Assembly: GCA_016935195.1 (NCBI GenBank)
Contig: JAFGRL010000153.1
Coordinates: forward strand, 1 to 32,595
From: Sedimentisphaerales bacterium
GTDB taxonomy: Bacteria > Planctomycetota > Phycisphaerae > Sedimentisphaerales > Anaerobacaceae
Direction of reading: 5' to 3'
Length of the DNA stretch: 32,595 nucleotides
How positions within the stretch are numbered: position 1 is the stretch's first letter; the number at the start of each line of letters is the position of its first letter. A model generated the notes under the pieces. That model ran no database searches. It had not been told where the DNA came from and saw only the letters and a list, made by a program, of their open reading frames with translations. Positions 9,502 to 16,369 of the stretch are shown one piece after another. Position numbers and translations under genes: made by a program.

Positions 9502-10728
9502 ATGGCAGAAAGAGTGGCAATAATTTTGGCAGCCGGTATCAGCAGCAGGATGAATACCAATCTGCCGAAGGTTCTCCATGAGGTCTGTGGCAGACCCATG
9601 CTGGCATATGTACTTGATGCATGTCGCCAGGTAGGCACCTCGAAGATATATGTTGTGGTTGGATACGGCGCCGAACAGGTTGAGGAGCGATTTGCCGGCT
9701 CTAAGGACATAATCTGGGTTAAGCAGGACCAGCAGCAAGGAACCGCTCATGCGGTTTTGTGCTGCAAAGAGCATCTTAAGGATTTTGACGGCCAGACGCT
9801 GATTCTTTGCGGCGATGGGCCTTTGATCCGGGCCGAGATGTTTCGCACAGTTATAGAGTGCTACGAAGCAGGCCAGTCGGCAGCAGCACTGGCTACGACC
9901 ATCCTCGATGACCCGACCGGATACGGTCGTATAGTACGCGATGCGTACGGCAATATAAAGGGAATTGTGGAACATAACGACTGCACGAAAGACCAACTAA
10001 GTATCAAAGAAGTTAACCCAAGCTATTATCTATTTAATAATAAGATTCTTTTCGAAGCACTGGAGAAGGTCAAGCCAGACAATGTCAGGCATGAGTATTA
10101 TCTCACTGATGCACTGTCAATCATAATTGCGACAGGCCATAAGGTAGTTGCTGTTACGGCTGTCCGGCCGGAAGAGGCTGTTGGGGTCAACAGCAGGGCC
10201 GAACTTACTCAGGCAGGCAAAATTATGCAGCGGCGGATTCAGCAGAAGCTCATGGACAATGGAGTAACAATAGTTGACCCTGTCAATACGTGGGTTGACG
10301 CTCGCGCAGATATAGGGCAGGATACGGTGATTGAGCCTTTTACATATATTCACGGCCAGGTGAAAATCGGACAAAATTGTCGAGTCGGACCCTTTGCTTA
10401 TTTAAGAAGCGGTACGCTTCTTGGGGATGATGTTGTGTTGGGTGTTTTCACGGAGATCAAGAATTCTACATTGGCCGATGGTGTTCGTGCCCGCCATCTC
10501 AGTTACCTTGGCGATGCCTCTGTGGGACGCAATGTTAATATTGGCGCCGGAACGATAACGGCCAACTTTGACGGCCAAAAGATTTGCCGAACCGACATAG
10601 GCAATGATTGTTATATCGGCTCGGGCGCAATGCTGATAGCACCACTTTCATTGAGAGATGGTTCACACATCAAGCCCGGAATCGTGGTTTCGCAGGATGA
10701 GGTTGACAAAACGGAGAATGGAAACTGA
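9502..10728 (+). CDS. glmU: Bifunctional GlmU: N-acetylglucosamine-1-P uridyltransferase / glucosamine-1-P acetyltransferase
   Basis: GlmU makes UDP-GlcNAc for peptidoglycan and lipid A. The N-terminal nucleotidyltransferase begins LAAGISSRM (residues 8-16; the family norm is LAAGxGTRM) followed by LPKVLHEVCGRPML, with the metal-binding Asp in LCGDGPLI and Asn in GVNSR. The C-terminal left-handed beta helix keeps the acetyltransferase residues: Arg in YLRSG, Lys in EIKNS, His332 and Tyr in R-H-L-S-Y-L-G-D, and Asn in NFDG. At 408 residues it is about 45 shorter than E. coli GlmU, lacking the C-terminal tail after the helix. The stop overlaps the prs start by one base (TGATG). Both activities look intact. 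Confidence 0.92.
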   Translation: MAERVAIILAAGISSRMNTNLPKVLHEVCGRPMLAYVLDACRQVGTSKIYVVVGYGAEQVEERFAGSKDIIWVKQDQQQGTAHAVLCCKEHLKDFDGQTLILCGDGPLIRAEMFRTVIECYEAGQSAAALATTILDDPTGYGRIVRDAYGNIKGIVEHNDCTKDQLSIKEVNPSYYLFNNKILFEALEKVKPDNVRHEYYLTDALSIIIATGHKVVAVTAVRPEEAVGVNSRAELTQAGKIMQRRIQQKLMDNGVTIVDPVNTWVDARADIGQDTVIEPFTYIHGQVKIGQNCRVGPFAYLRSGTLLGDDVVLGVFTEIKNSTLADGVRARHLSYLGDASVGRNVNIGAGTITANFDGQKICRTDIGNDCYIGSGAMLIAPLSLRDGSHIKPGIVVSQDEVDKTENGN

Positions 10729-11684
10729 TGCAGTTTTTAAATGAAAATCTGAAAATATTTTCCGGAAGCAGCAATGTCGCATTGGCCAGTGCGGTATGTA
10801 AGTATTTAGAGATACCGGTTGGGGGAGCGAGGATTGAAAAGTTCCCCGATGGTGAAAAGGTTGTCAGAGTTGAAGACGATGTGCGAGGTAAAGATTGCTT
10901 TGTTATCCAGTCAACGTGCAGGCCTGTTGATGAACATTTGATAGAACTTTTGATATATCTGGACTGCCTGCGCAGAGCCAGTGCCAGACGCATCACCGCG
11001 GTAATACCATATTTTGGTTATGCCCGGCAGGATAGAAAAGATGAGGGACGTGTCCCCATAACCGCCAAGCTGGTGGCAAATCTTATCACTACTGCCGGAG
11101 CCGATAGAGTTTTAGCTATAGACCTGCACACCCGGCAGCTCCAGGGTTTTTTTGATATACCGGTTGACCACCTTACCGGCGAGTTGGTCCTGAGCAGGTA
11201 TTTTCGGCACAAAAAGATAGATACCCTGACAGTGGTTTCCCCGGATGTGGGTAATATAAAGATTGCCGCCAGGTACGCCTCGCATCTTGGTGGAGATTTG
11301 GCGATTGTGCACAAGAAGCGAATAAGCGGCAGTAAAGTTGAAGCACAGGAAATTATCGGAGAAGTAAAGGAAAGAAATATTTTGATGTGCGATGATATAA
11401 TCGCTACTGCAGGTACGGTTTGCAGTGCCGCAAGTTTGGCCAAGAAGCGCGGTGCAAAAAAAATCTTTATCGGCGCTACTCACGGTGTTTTCGCAGGCGA
11501 GGCGTTAAAGAATCTGGCTGGGCAACCTATCGATGAAATAGTTGTTACAGATACGATACCATTGACAGAAGAGGCTAAAAAGCTTGGATGCGTTAATGTT
11601 TTAACAGTCTCATCCATGGTTGGTGAGGCAATAAAAAGAATTCACAGGGATGAGTCGGTCAGCAGTTTATTTAACAGTATGTAG
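10728..11684 (+). CDS. prs: Ribose-phosphate pyrophosphokinase (PRPP synthetase)
   Basis: At 318 residues this matches the usual length of class I PRPP synthetase, which makes PRPP from ribose-5-phosphate and ATP for nucleotide, His and Trp synthesis. Motifs include FSGSSN near the N-terminus, IPYFGYARQDRK near residue 105, the signature DLHTRQLQGFFDIPVDHL near 130, VSPDVGNIKIAARYA near 167, and the PRPP-binding loop CDDIIATAGT near 223. Its start overlaps the glmU stop, suggesting translational coupling. The glmU-prs-rplY-pth order is a common bacterial arrangement. Confidence 0.97.
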   Translation: MQFLNENLKIFSGSSNVALASAVCKYLEIPVGGARIEKFPDGEKVVRVEDDVRGKDCFVIQSTCRPVDEHLIELLIYLDCLRRASARRITAVIPYFGYARQDRKDEGRVPITAKLVANLITTAGADRVLAIDLHTRQLQGFFDIPVDHLTGELVLSRYFRHKKIDTLTVVSPDVGNIKIAARYASHLGGDLAIVHKKRISGSKVEAQEIIGEVKERNILMCDDIIATAGTVCSAASLAKKRGAKKIFIGATHGVFAGEALKNLAGQPIDEIVVTDTIPLTEEAKKLGCVNVLTVSSMVGEAIKRIHRDESVSSLFNSM

Positions 11685-11701
11685 TTTAATTTGAGGCGTT
11701 T

Positions 11702-12349
11702 ATGGACAAGACATTGCTATTGAAAGCCCAATTGCGAGAAAATACAGGTTCAAAATATTCCGTTGAGGTACGTAAAGGCGGCAGGATACCTGCAGTCATT
11801 TATGGCCATAAACAGGAGCCATTGGCCGTTTCTCTGGACAAACATAGTTTTGTTGAAGGGCTTCATCATGGACATAGGCTGATGGATATTCAACTCGGCA
11901 GAAAGCAACAGAAGACAATTGTAAAAGAAATTCAGTATGATTACTTAGGTAAGGATGTGATTCACGCTGATTTGATGAGAGTTAAGATTGGAGAGACAGT
12001 TAAGGTAACAATCCCAATCGAACTAAAAGGTACAGCCAAGGGGACTCATCAGGGCGGTATTATAGAAGAGCATACCGACTATTTGGAGATAGAGTGTCAG
12101 GTTACCGCCATTCCCGAATCGATTGTTGTTTCTGTAAAAGAGGTGGATGTTGGAGATTCTATCCAGGCCGGTGACGTTGCTCTCGGAGAAGGGATAAAAC
12201 TTATAACTGAGCCATCGACTGTGCTTGTGACCTGTGGCTTGGTTGCCGCAGCCAAGACAACAGAAGAAATTGAGGCTGAGCAAGAAGCTGCTCCTGAGGT
12301 TATCGGTGAGGTAAAGGAAGCCGAAGGAGAAAAACCTGAGGAACAATAA
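11702..12349 (+). CDS. rplY: 50S ribosomal protein L25, long (Ctc) form
   Basis: This 215-residue protein has the N-terminal L25 domain that binds 5S rRNA (GSKYSVEVRKGGRIPAVIYGH, residues about 16-35) followed by the C-terminal TL5/CTC beta domain (about 100-185) with the VEVPIEL-like segment VKVTIPIELKGTAKG. It ends in a Glu-rich tail (residues about 187-215). GAGG six bases before the ATG is a good Shine-Dalgarno. Seventeen bases separate it from prs and a heptad inverted repeat separates it from pth. Confidence 0.95.
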   Translation: MDKTLLLKAQLRENTGSKYSVEVRKGGRIPAVIYGHKQEPLAVSLDKHSFVEGLHHGHRLMDIQLGRKQQKTIVKEIQYDYLGKDVIHADLMRVKIGETVKVTIPIELKGTAKGTHQGGIIEEHTDYLEIECQVTAIPESIVVSVKEVDVGDSIQAGDVALGEGIKLITEPSTVLVTCGLVAAAKTTEEIEAEQEAAPEVIGEVKEAEGEKPEEQ

Positions 12350-12363
12350 CGCCAGAGAAGCTG

Positions 12364-12418
12364 AAAATTCAAAGTGTAAAATGCAAAAAATTTTGATTTT
12401 TGATTTTTGAATTTCTTC
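12364..12418. repeat. Heptad inverted repeat 3 (TTTTGAT-type), rplY-pth gap
   Basis: The left arm reads AAAATTC, AAAGTGT, AAAATGC, AAAAAAT (12364-12391) and the right arm TTTTGAT, TTTTGAT, TTTTGAA, TTTCTTC (12391-12418). The two arms are imperfect reverse complements and fill nearly all of the 71-base gap. The right arm ends two bases before the pth ATG at 12421, replacing any Shine-Dalgarno. Low complexity makes it less certain than element 2. Confidence 0.65.
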
Positions 12419-12420
12419 GG

Positions 12421-12987
12421 ATGACAGCAAGATACTTGCTTATTGGTATTGGTAACCCAGGCAGTCGGTATGCTCAGACGCGACATAATATAGGCTTTAA
12501 GGTCATAGACGTCCTGGCGGAACTCTTACATATAAAGGTTGTTGACAAGAAATTTGGTGGTTTATTGGGAAAGGGCAAATTTGCCGGCCGGGAGCTGGTA
12601 TTGTTAAAGCCGATGAAGTTTGTAAATTGCAGTGGACAGGTGGTTGCAACAGTAGTTGGTTTTCATAAGCTTAATCTTTCGAAGATACTTGTGATAACCG
12701 ATGATATGGCGCTCGAACCAGGCAGGATCAGGCTAAGGGCCTCCGGTTCTTCCGGCGGCCACAATGGTTTGGCGGATATAATCGAAAAGCTTGGCAGCGA
12801 AGATATAAATCGCCTGCGTATTGGGATTGGCCAAAGTGGAGGTTTGTCCGATTATGATTATGTTCTTTCGGCGCCGAGCCCGGAGCAGAAGCCACTGCTT
12901 GATGAGGCAATTGATAAAAGTAAAGAAGCAGTGTTGTACTGGATTGAAAACGGCATTGAAGCAGCTATGAATAAATTTAATAGTTAG
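12421..12987 (+). CDS. pth: Peptidyl-tRNA hydrolase
   Basis: Pth frees peptides from peptidyl-tRNAs released by stalled ribosomes. From the ATG at 12421 the protein is 188 residues and starts MTARYLLIGIGNPGSRY, with the substrate-binding Asn12, catalytic His22 in T-R-H-N-I-G-F, the D-D-M segment near residue 93 and the GSSGGHNGL loop near 110. A TTG at 12400 would add seven residues of low-complexity sequence that belongs to the upstream heptad repeat, so I reject it. No Shine-Dalgarno precedes the ATG, which is unusual for this operon. Family members are typically 185-195 residues. Confidence 0.95.
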   Translation: MTARYLLIGIGNPGSRYAQTRHNIGFKVIDVLAELLHIKVVDKKFGGLLGKGKFAGRELVLLKPMKFVNCSGQVVATVVGFHKLNLSKILVITDDMALEPGRIRLRASGSSGGHNGLADIIEKLGSEDINRLRIGIGQSGGLSDYDYVLSAPSPEQKPLLDEAIDKSKEAVLYWIENGIEAAMNKFNS

Positions 12988-13038
12988 CACAGAAAATAGA
13001 GTGTTAATACATGGGATAGTCTTACGGAGGTATTTGTT

Positions 13039-13551
13039 GTGAAAACGTCTGTTAAGAAGCTTTACGAGGCAATGTTTCTGGTAGATTCGGCACTGGTGGG
13101 AGCGGATTGGGATGCTATACTTGCGACCATAAGAAAGATTTTGGAGCGGTCTGAGGCAGAAATCGTCTCCCTGAGCAAGTGGGACGAGCGCAGGCTTGCT
13201 TATAATATCAAGGGAGTAACGAGAGGTACGTATATTCTTTGCTATTTCAGGGCCGATGGGGGCAAGATACAGGATATAGAAAGAGACATCCGCCTTAACG
13301 AGCAAATCATGCGTGTTTTGATTCTTACTGCCGAACACCTCAGCCAGCAGGATATTGAAAAGGTCACTGCCACCAATATAAAGACAAGCACCACAGTTGC
13401 TTTAAAAGTTCAGGAAAAGCAGGCGGAACAAATTCCTACAAAACCCGAATCGGCACAGCAGCCGGTGGAAGTTAAGACTGATGACAAAGATGTTTCAGCA
13501 GATAAGGATAAGGATGTTGAACAGCAGCAAAACACATTAAAGCAGCAGTAG
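13039..13551 (+). CDS. rpsF: 30S ribosomal protein S6 with C-terminal extension
   Basis: Residues 1-110 form the S6 ferredoxin-like domain, with LYEAMFLVD at the start, the KWDERRLAYNIKG strand near residue 50 and Y-I-L-C-Y-F near 70. S6 binds S18 on the 30S platform, and rpsR is two genes downstream. The last 55-60 residues are a Lys-, Glu-, Asp- and Gln-rich tail with no obvious fold, making the protein 170 residues against about 100-130 in most bacteria. The start is GTG, with CGGAGG (13025-13030) nine bases upstream. Confidence 0.95.
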   Translation: MKTSVKKLYEAMFLVDSALVGADWDAILATIRKILERSEAEIVSLSKWDERRLAYNIKGVTRGTYILCYFRADGGKIQDIERDIRLNEQIMRVLILTAEHLSQQDIEKVTATNIKTSTTVALKVQEKQAEQIPTKPESAQQPVEVKTDDKDVSADKDKDVEQQQNTLKQQ

Positions 13552-13569
13552 TAAATAGGAGTTGAAGGT

Positions 13570-14025
13570 ATGGCTAATTTTAATAAGGTTTTTTTAATGG
13601 GAAATCTGACTCGCGATCCGCAATTGTCATATTTACCCAGCCAGACGGCTGTTGTTGATTTCGGCCTGGCAGTTAATCGCCGGTGGACAGGCCAAAACGG
13701 CCAAGCTAAAGAAGAAACATGTTTTGTTGACTGCAGGGCGTTTGGCCGGTTGGCGGAAAACATAAACAAATATCTGAGCAAAGGCAGACCTTTATTTGTT
13801 GAGGGCAGGCTGACTTTTGACAGTTGGACCGCTCAGGATGGTACCAAACGCAGCAAGCATAGAGTAACTATCGAGAATTTTCAGTTTTTACCTGGCACAG
13901 CACCGGCGACAACTAAACAATCTTCTGGTATGGAGAAATCTGCGGAGCAGACAGCAGTGCCCGACTATGGTGATTCTGCCCCGGCGCCAGAGAAACAAAC
14001 AGGTGCCGATGACATACCATTTTAG
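13570..14025 (+). CDS. ssb: Single-stranded DNA-binding protein
   Basis: A 151-residue SSB: an N-terminal OB fold (residues 1-107, starting M-A-N-F-N-K-V-F-L-M-G-N-L-T-R-D-P), a flexible linker, and the acidic C-terminal tip DDIPF that recruits partner proteins. SSB coats single-stranded DNA at forks and repair sites. Its place between rpsF and rpsR is the classic bacterial order. AGGAG sits at proper distance upstream of the ATG. The stop codon TAG overlaps the first unit of a heptad inverted repeat. Confidence 0.96.
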   Translation: MANFNKVFLMGNLTRDPQLSYLPSQTAVVDFGLAVNRRWTGQNGQAKEETCFVDCRAFGRLAENINKYLSKGRPLFVEGRLTFDSWTAQDGTKRSKHRVTIENFQFLPGTAPATTKQSSGMEKSAEQTAVPDYGDSAPAPEKQTGADDIPF

Positions 14026-14087
14026 TTCATAGCTATCAGTTCATAATTCATAGATAAGTATCTATGAATTATGAACTATAAACTAAT
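14024..14087. repeat. Heptad inverted repeat 4 (AGTTCAT-type), ssb-rpsR gap
   Basis: The left side reads AGTTCAT, AGCTATC, AGTTCAT, AATTCAT from 14024. Nineteen bases (14038-14056) pair perfectly with 14059-14077 across a two-base centre. The right side continues ATGAATT, ATGAACT, ATAAACT to 14084. It fills the gap up to the rpsR Shine-Dalgarno AAGGAG. It shares the AGTTCAT unit with element 2, but the two are not copies of one longer sequence. Confidence 0.85.
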
Positions 14088-14101
14088 AAAGGAGTTTATT
14101 A

Positions 14102-14326
14102 ATGGTTCGTAATGTCAGTGTTCGTGAACAGACACAGTGTCGATTTTGCAGAAGAGGTGAAAAATATGTTGACTACAAAAATGTGGAGACTCTGCAAAAG
14201 CTTTTGACCAATCGCGGCAAGATGTACTCGCGAAAGCGCAGCGGCAATTGTGCCGGCTGTCAGAGAAAAGTTAAAAGGGCCATAAAGCGGGCCAGGTTTA
14301 TGGCTTTGTTGCCCTATTGTTCGTAA
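14102..14326 (+). CDS. rpsR: 30S ribosomal protein S18, Cys-rich (zinc-type) form
   Basis: The 74-residue protein carries the S18 core: VDYKN near residue 20, L-L-T-N-R-G-K near 35, and the C-terminal KVKRAIKRARFMALLPYC. S18 pairs with S6 on the small subunit platform. Two CxxC pairs (C-R-F-C near residue 12, C-A-G-C near 53) suggest a zinc-binding version of S18. AAGGAG lies upstream of the ATG. The stop codon falls inside the first TCG-unit of the next heptad repeat. Confidence 0.96.
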   Translation: MVRNVSVREQTQCRFCRRGEKYVDYKNVETLQKLLTNRGKMYSRKRSGNCAGCQRKVKRAIKRARFMALLPYCS

Positions 14327-14386
14327 ATCGTGGATCGCGTCTCGTGGTTCGAGCCACGAAACATGGCCAATAACCACGAATTTCGA
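14321..14386. repeat. Heptad inverted repeat 5 (TCGTGGN-type), rpsR-rplI gap
   Basis: Five consecutive seven-base units begin with TCG: TCGTAAA, TCGTGGA, TCGCGTC, TCGTGGT, TCGAGCC (14321-14355). The first overlaps the rpsR stop. TCGTGG (14342-14347) can pair with CCACGA at 14354-14359, or with CCACGA at 14374-14379, so two hairpins compete for the same arm. The right side ends just before the rplI Shine-Dalgarno. A GC-rich relative in form of the other four elements. Confidence 0.7.
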
Positions 14387-14403
14387 TTTGGTGAGGTATT
14401 ACA

Positions 14404-14880
14404 ATGAAGGTTTTATTAGTTAGTGATATTGAACAGTTGGGTTGGTATGGTGATGTTGTCCAAGTAAACAGCGGGTACGCCCGGAATTATTTATTTCCCC
14501 AGAAGCTGGCATTGGACGTTACCGAAACGAACGCAAAGTCCATAGCTGCGGAGAAAGCCAGACGGCAAGGGCATCGAAAAAAAGACAGACAGCGACTCGA
14601 AGAAGCAGCTCATTCGGCTAATGGTGCAGAAGTTGTTATCGCTTCAAGAGCCAACGAGATGGGTCATTTGTTTGGATCTGTCGGCCCCCATGAGATAGCC
14701 GAAAACCTCGTCAAACAAGGTTTTGAAGTTACTGAAGAATTTGTGCAGTTACCTGAACGAATAAAGCAGGTAGGCTCATCAGAGGTAATCCTGAGGTTTG
14801 CCGAAAATTTAACAGCAGCTATTACCGTCGTTGTTGTGGCCGAACAGAAAGAACTGAGCGAATCCGAAGAAAAACAGTAA
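14404..14880 (+). CDS. rplI: 50S ribosomal protein L9
   Basis: A 158-residue L9 with the N-terminal rRNA-binding domain (M-K-V-L-L-V-S-D-I-E, then the signature GDVVQVNSGYARNYLFPQKLA at residues about 18-38), a connecting helix rich in Lys, Arg and Glu (about 45-75), and the C-terminal domain (FGSVGPHEIAENL near 85-97). A short acidic tail ends the protein. GAGGT precedes the ATG. The rpsF-ssb-rpsR-rplI-dnaB order is widely conserved in bacteria. Confidence 0.96.
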   Translation: MKVLLVSDIEQLGWYGDVVQVNSGYARNYLFPQKLALDVTETNAKSIAAEKARRQGHRKKDRQRLEEAAHSANGAEVVIASRANEMGHLFGSVGPHEIAENLVKQGFEVTEEFVQLPERIKQVGSSEVILRFAENLTAAITVVVVAEQKELSESEEKQ

Positions 14881-14893
14881 AGGGGCAGTTACG

Positions 14894-16327
14894 ATGTGTG
14901 CGGACGAATATACTCGAACTGTTGGTCAGGGTGCTTCCGCAGTTGCGGCATCTGTGCGTGCCAGCGTGGGGCGTTCTGAAGGTATGCCTCAGTCGCCTGC
15001 AGCCGAGGCAGCAATTCTGGGCTCGATGATGATTGACCCGCGATGTATTAGTGAGGTGATAGAGAACCTGGATGCTGAGGCCTTTTATAGACTCGAAAAT
15101 CGCCATATATTCAGTTCCTTAATTTCACTCTACGAGAAAAACAGAGGTGAGGGCATCGATGCTGTGTTGTTGCGGGACGAGCTTGAGAAGCGTAATCAAC
15201 TGGAGGGAGTCGGTGGTGTCAGGTATATCGGCGAGATACTTGAATCTGTCCCCAGTGCCGCCAGCGCGATGTATTACGTTGGTATTGTCAAGGAAAAGCT
15301 CTTGCTCAGACAGATTATCACCGTTGCCGGTGAGATTCTGGATGATGCGTATGATGGCCTCGGCGAGGCTCGTGAGAAGCTGGATGAGGCGGAGCGCAAA
15401 ATATTCACCATTACCAATCGAAAGATAAGCAGCACAGCGGCTGGTTTGAGTGATTTGGTTGTTCAGGGTTTCGAGCTCATCCAGAATCGTGATGCCAGAC
15501 ATGTTACGGGATTGTCAACTGGTTATCACGAACTCGACGAGAAGACCTGTGGCCTGCAGAATGGCGAGATGATAATTGTCGCCGGTCGGCCAAGCATGGG
15601 TAAAACAAGCCTTGCCCTGAATATTGCGGAGAACACGGCCGTGACCGAAAAAACTCCTGTAGCCTTGTTTTCTCTGGAGATGGGCAGGCAGCAATTAGCT
15701 GAGAGATTCCTATGCAGCGCAGCTGAGATTGATACCCAATCAGTCAGAAGGGGCTTGCTCAAGAAAGAGCAATACCATGAGTTGGCCAGGGCGTGCGAGA
15801 CGTTGAAAGATGTGCCGGTATATATCGATGATACTGCACCGCTGACTCCTCTGGAGCTAAGAGGTAAGACCAGAAGATTGGTAAGTCAGTATGGAATAAA
15901 ATGTGTTATGGTTGACTATTTACAGCTAATGCATTTGGGCACTACCCGAATAGAATCCCGCCAGCAAGAGATAGCGACAATATCCAGGTATATCAAGGCA
16001 TTAGCCAGAGAGTTGAACATTCCGATAGTTGTTTTAAGTCAGCTTAACCGGTCTCCCGAGGGAAGAGAGGGAAACAGGCCGAAAATGAGCGATTTGAGGG
16101 AAAGCGGCAGTATTGAGCAGGATGCTGATGTTGTGATGCTTCTTCATCGCGAAGATTATTACAAAAAACAAAAAGACCCCAATTATCAAAAGGACAATAT
16201 GGCAGAAGTGATAATAGCAAAGCAGCGTAACGGTCCGACCGGCACGATTAAGCTGGTATTTCGGGAGATGTTTACCCGATTTGAAAATGCTGCTGCCGGT
16301 GTGCCGGAGCAGGAGATTCCGTTTTAG
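14894..16327 (+). CDS. dnaB: Replicative DNA helicase DnaB
   Basis: DnaB is the hexameric helicase that unwinds the fork. The 477-residue protein has an extra N-terminal stretch of about 35 residues before the usual start (PQSPAAEAAILGSMM), the DnaB N-terminal helical domain, and a RecA-like motor with Walker A GRPSMGKTS at 231-239, Walker B C-V-M-V-D-Y-L-Q-L, and S-D-L-R-E-S-G-S-I-E-Q-D-A-D near residue 400. No intein is present. AGGGG lies 9-10 bases before the ATG; an internal ATG at 15,002 beginning MPQSP is an alternative start. DciA encoded upstream is its likely loader. Confidence 0.96.
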   Translation: MCADEYTRTVGQGASAVAASVRASVGRSEGMPQSPAAEAAILGSMMIDPRCISEVIENLDAEAFYRLENRHIFSSLISLYEKNRGEGIDAVLLRDELEKRNQLEGVGGVRYIGEILESVPSAASAMYYVGIVKEKLLLRQIITVAGEILDDAYDGLGEAREKLDEAERKIFTITNRKISSTAAGLSDLVVQGFELIQNRDARHVTGLSTGYHELDEKTCGLQNGEMIIVAGRPSMGKTSLALNIAENTAVTEKTPVALFSLEMGRQQLAERFLCSAAEIDTQSVRRGLLKKEQYHELARACETLKDVPVYIDDTAPLTPLELRGKTRRLVSQYGIKCVMVDYLQLMHLGTTRIESRQQEIATISRYIKALARELNIPIVVLSQLNRSPEGREGNRPKMSDLRESGSIEQDADVVMLLHREDYYKKQKDPNYQKDNMAEVIIAKQRNGPTGTIKLVFREMFTRFENAAAGVPEQEIPF

Positions 16328-16369
16328 AGAGCCAGGTTGAACATAAAGCGAACAAGGTAGAGCCTTAGC

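Noticed and set aside
9484-9996. Antisense open frame of 170 codons across glmU
   Set aside because: It lies wholly opposite the well-conserved GlmU nucleotidyltransferase domain and has no family features; shadow frame.
12400-12420. TTG start for pth giving seven extra residues
   Set aside because: The added residues are encoded by the heptad repeat; the ATG at 12421 gives the canonical Pth N-terminus.
12733-13338. Antisense open frame of 201 codons across pth and rpsF
   Set aside because: It spans two real genes and their spacer on the opposite strand, and its composition is that of a mirrored coding frame.
9421-14390. Heptad repeats as a CRISPR array
   Set aside because: Units are seven bases, tandem without spacers, and arranged as inverted pairs; there are no unique spacers of constant length and no cas genes.
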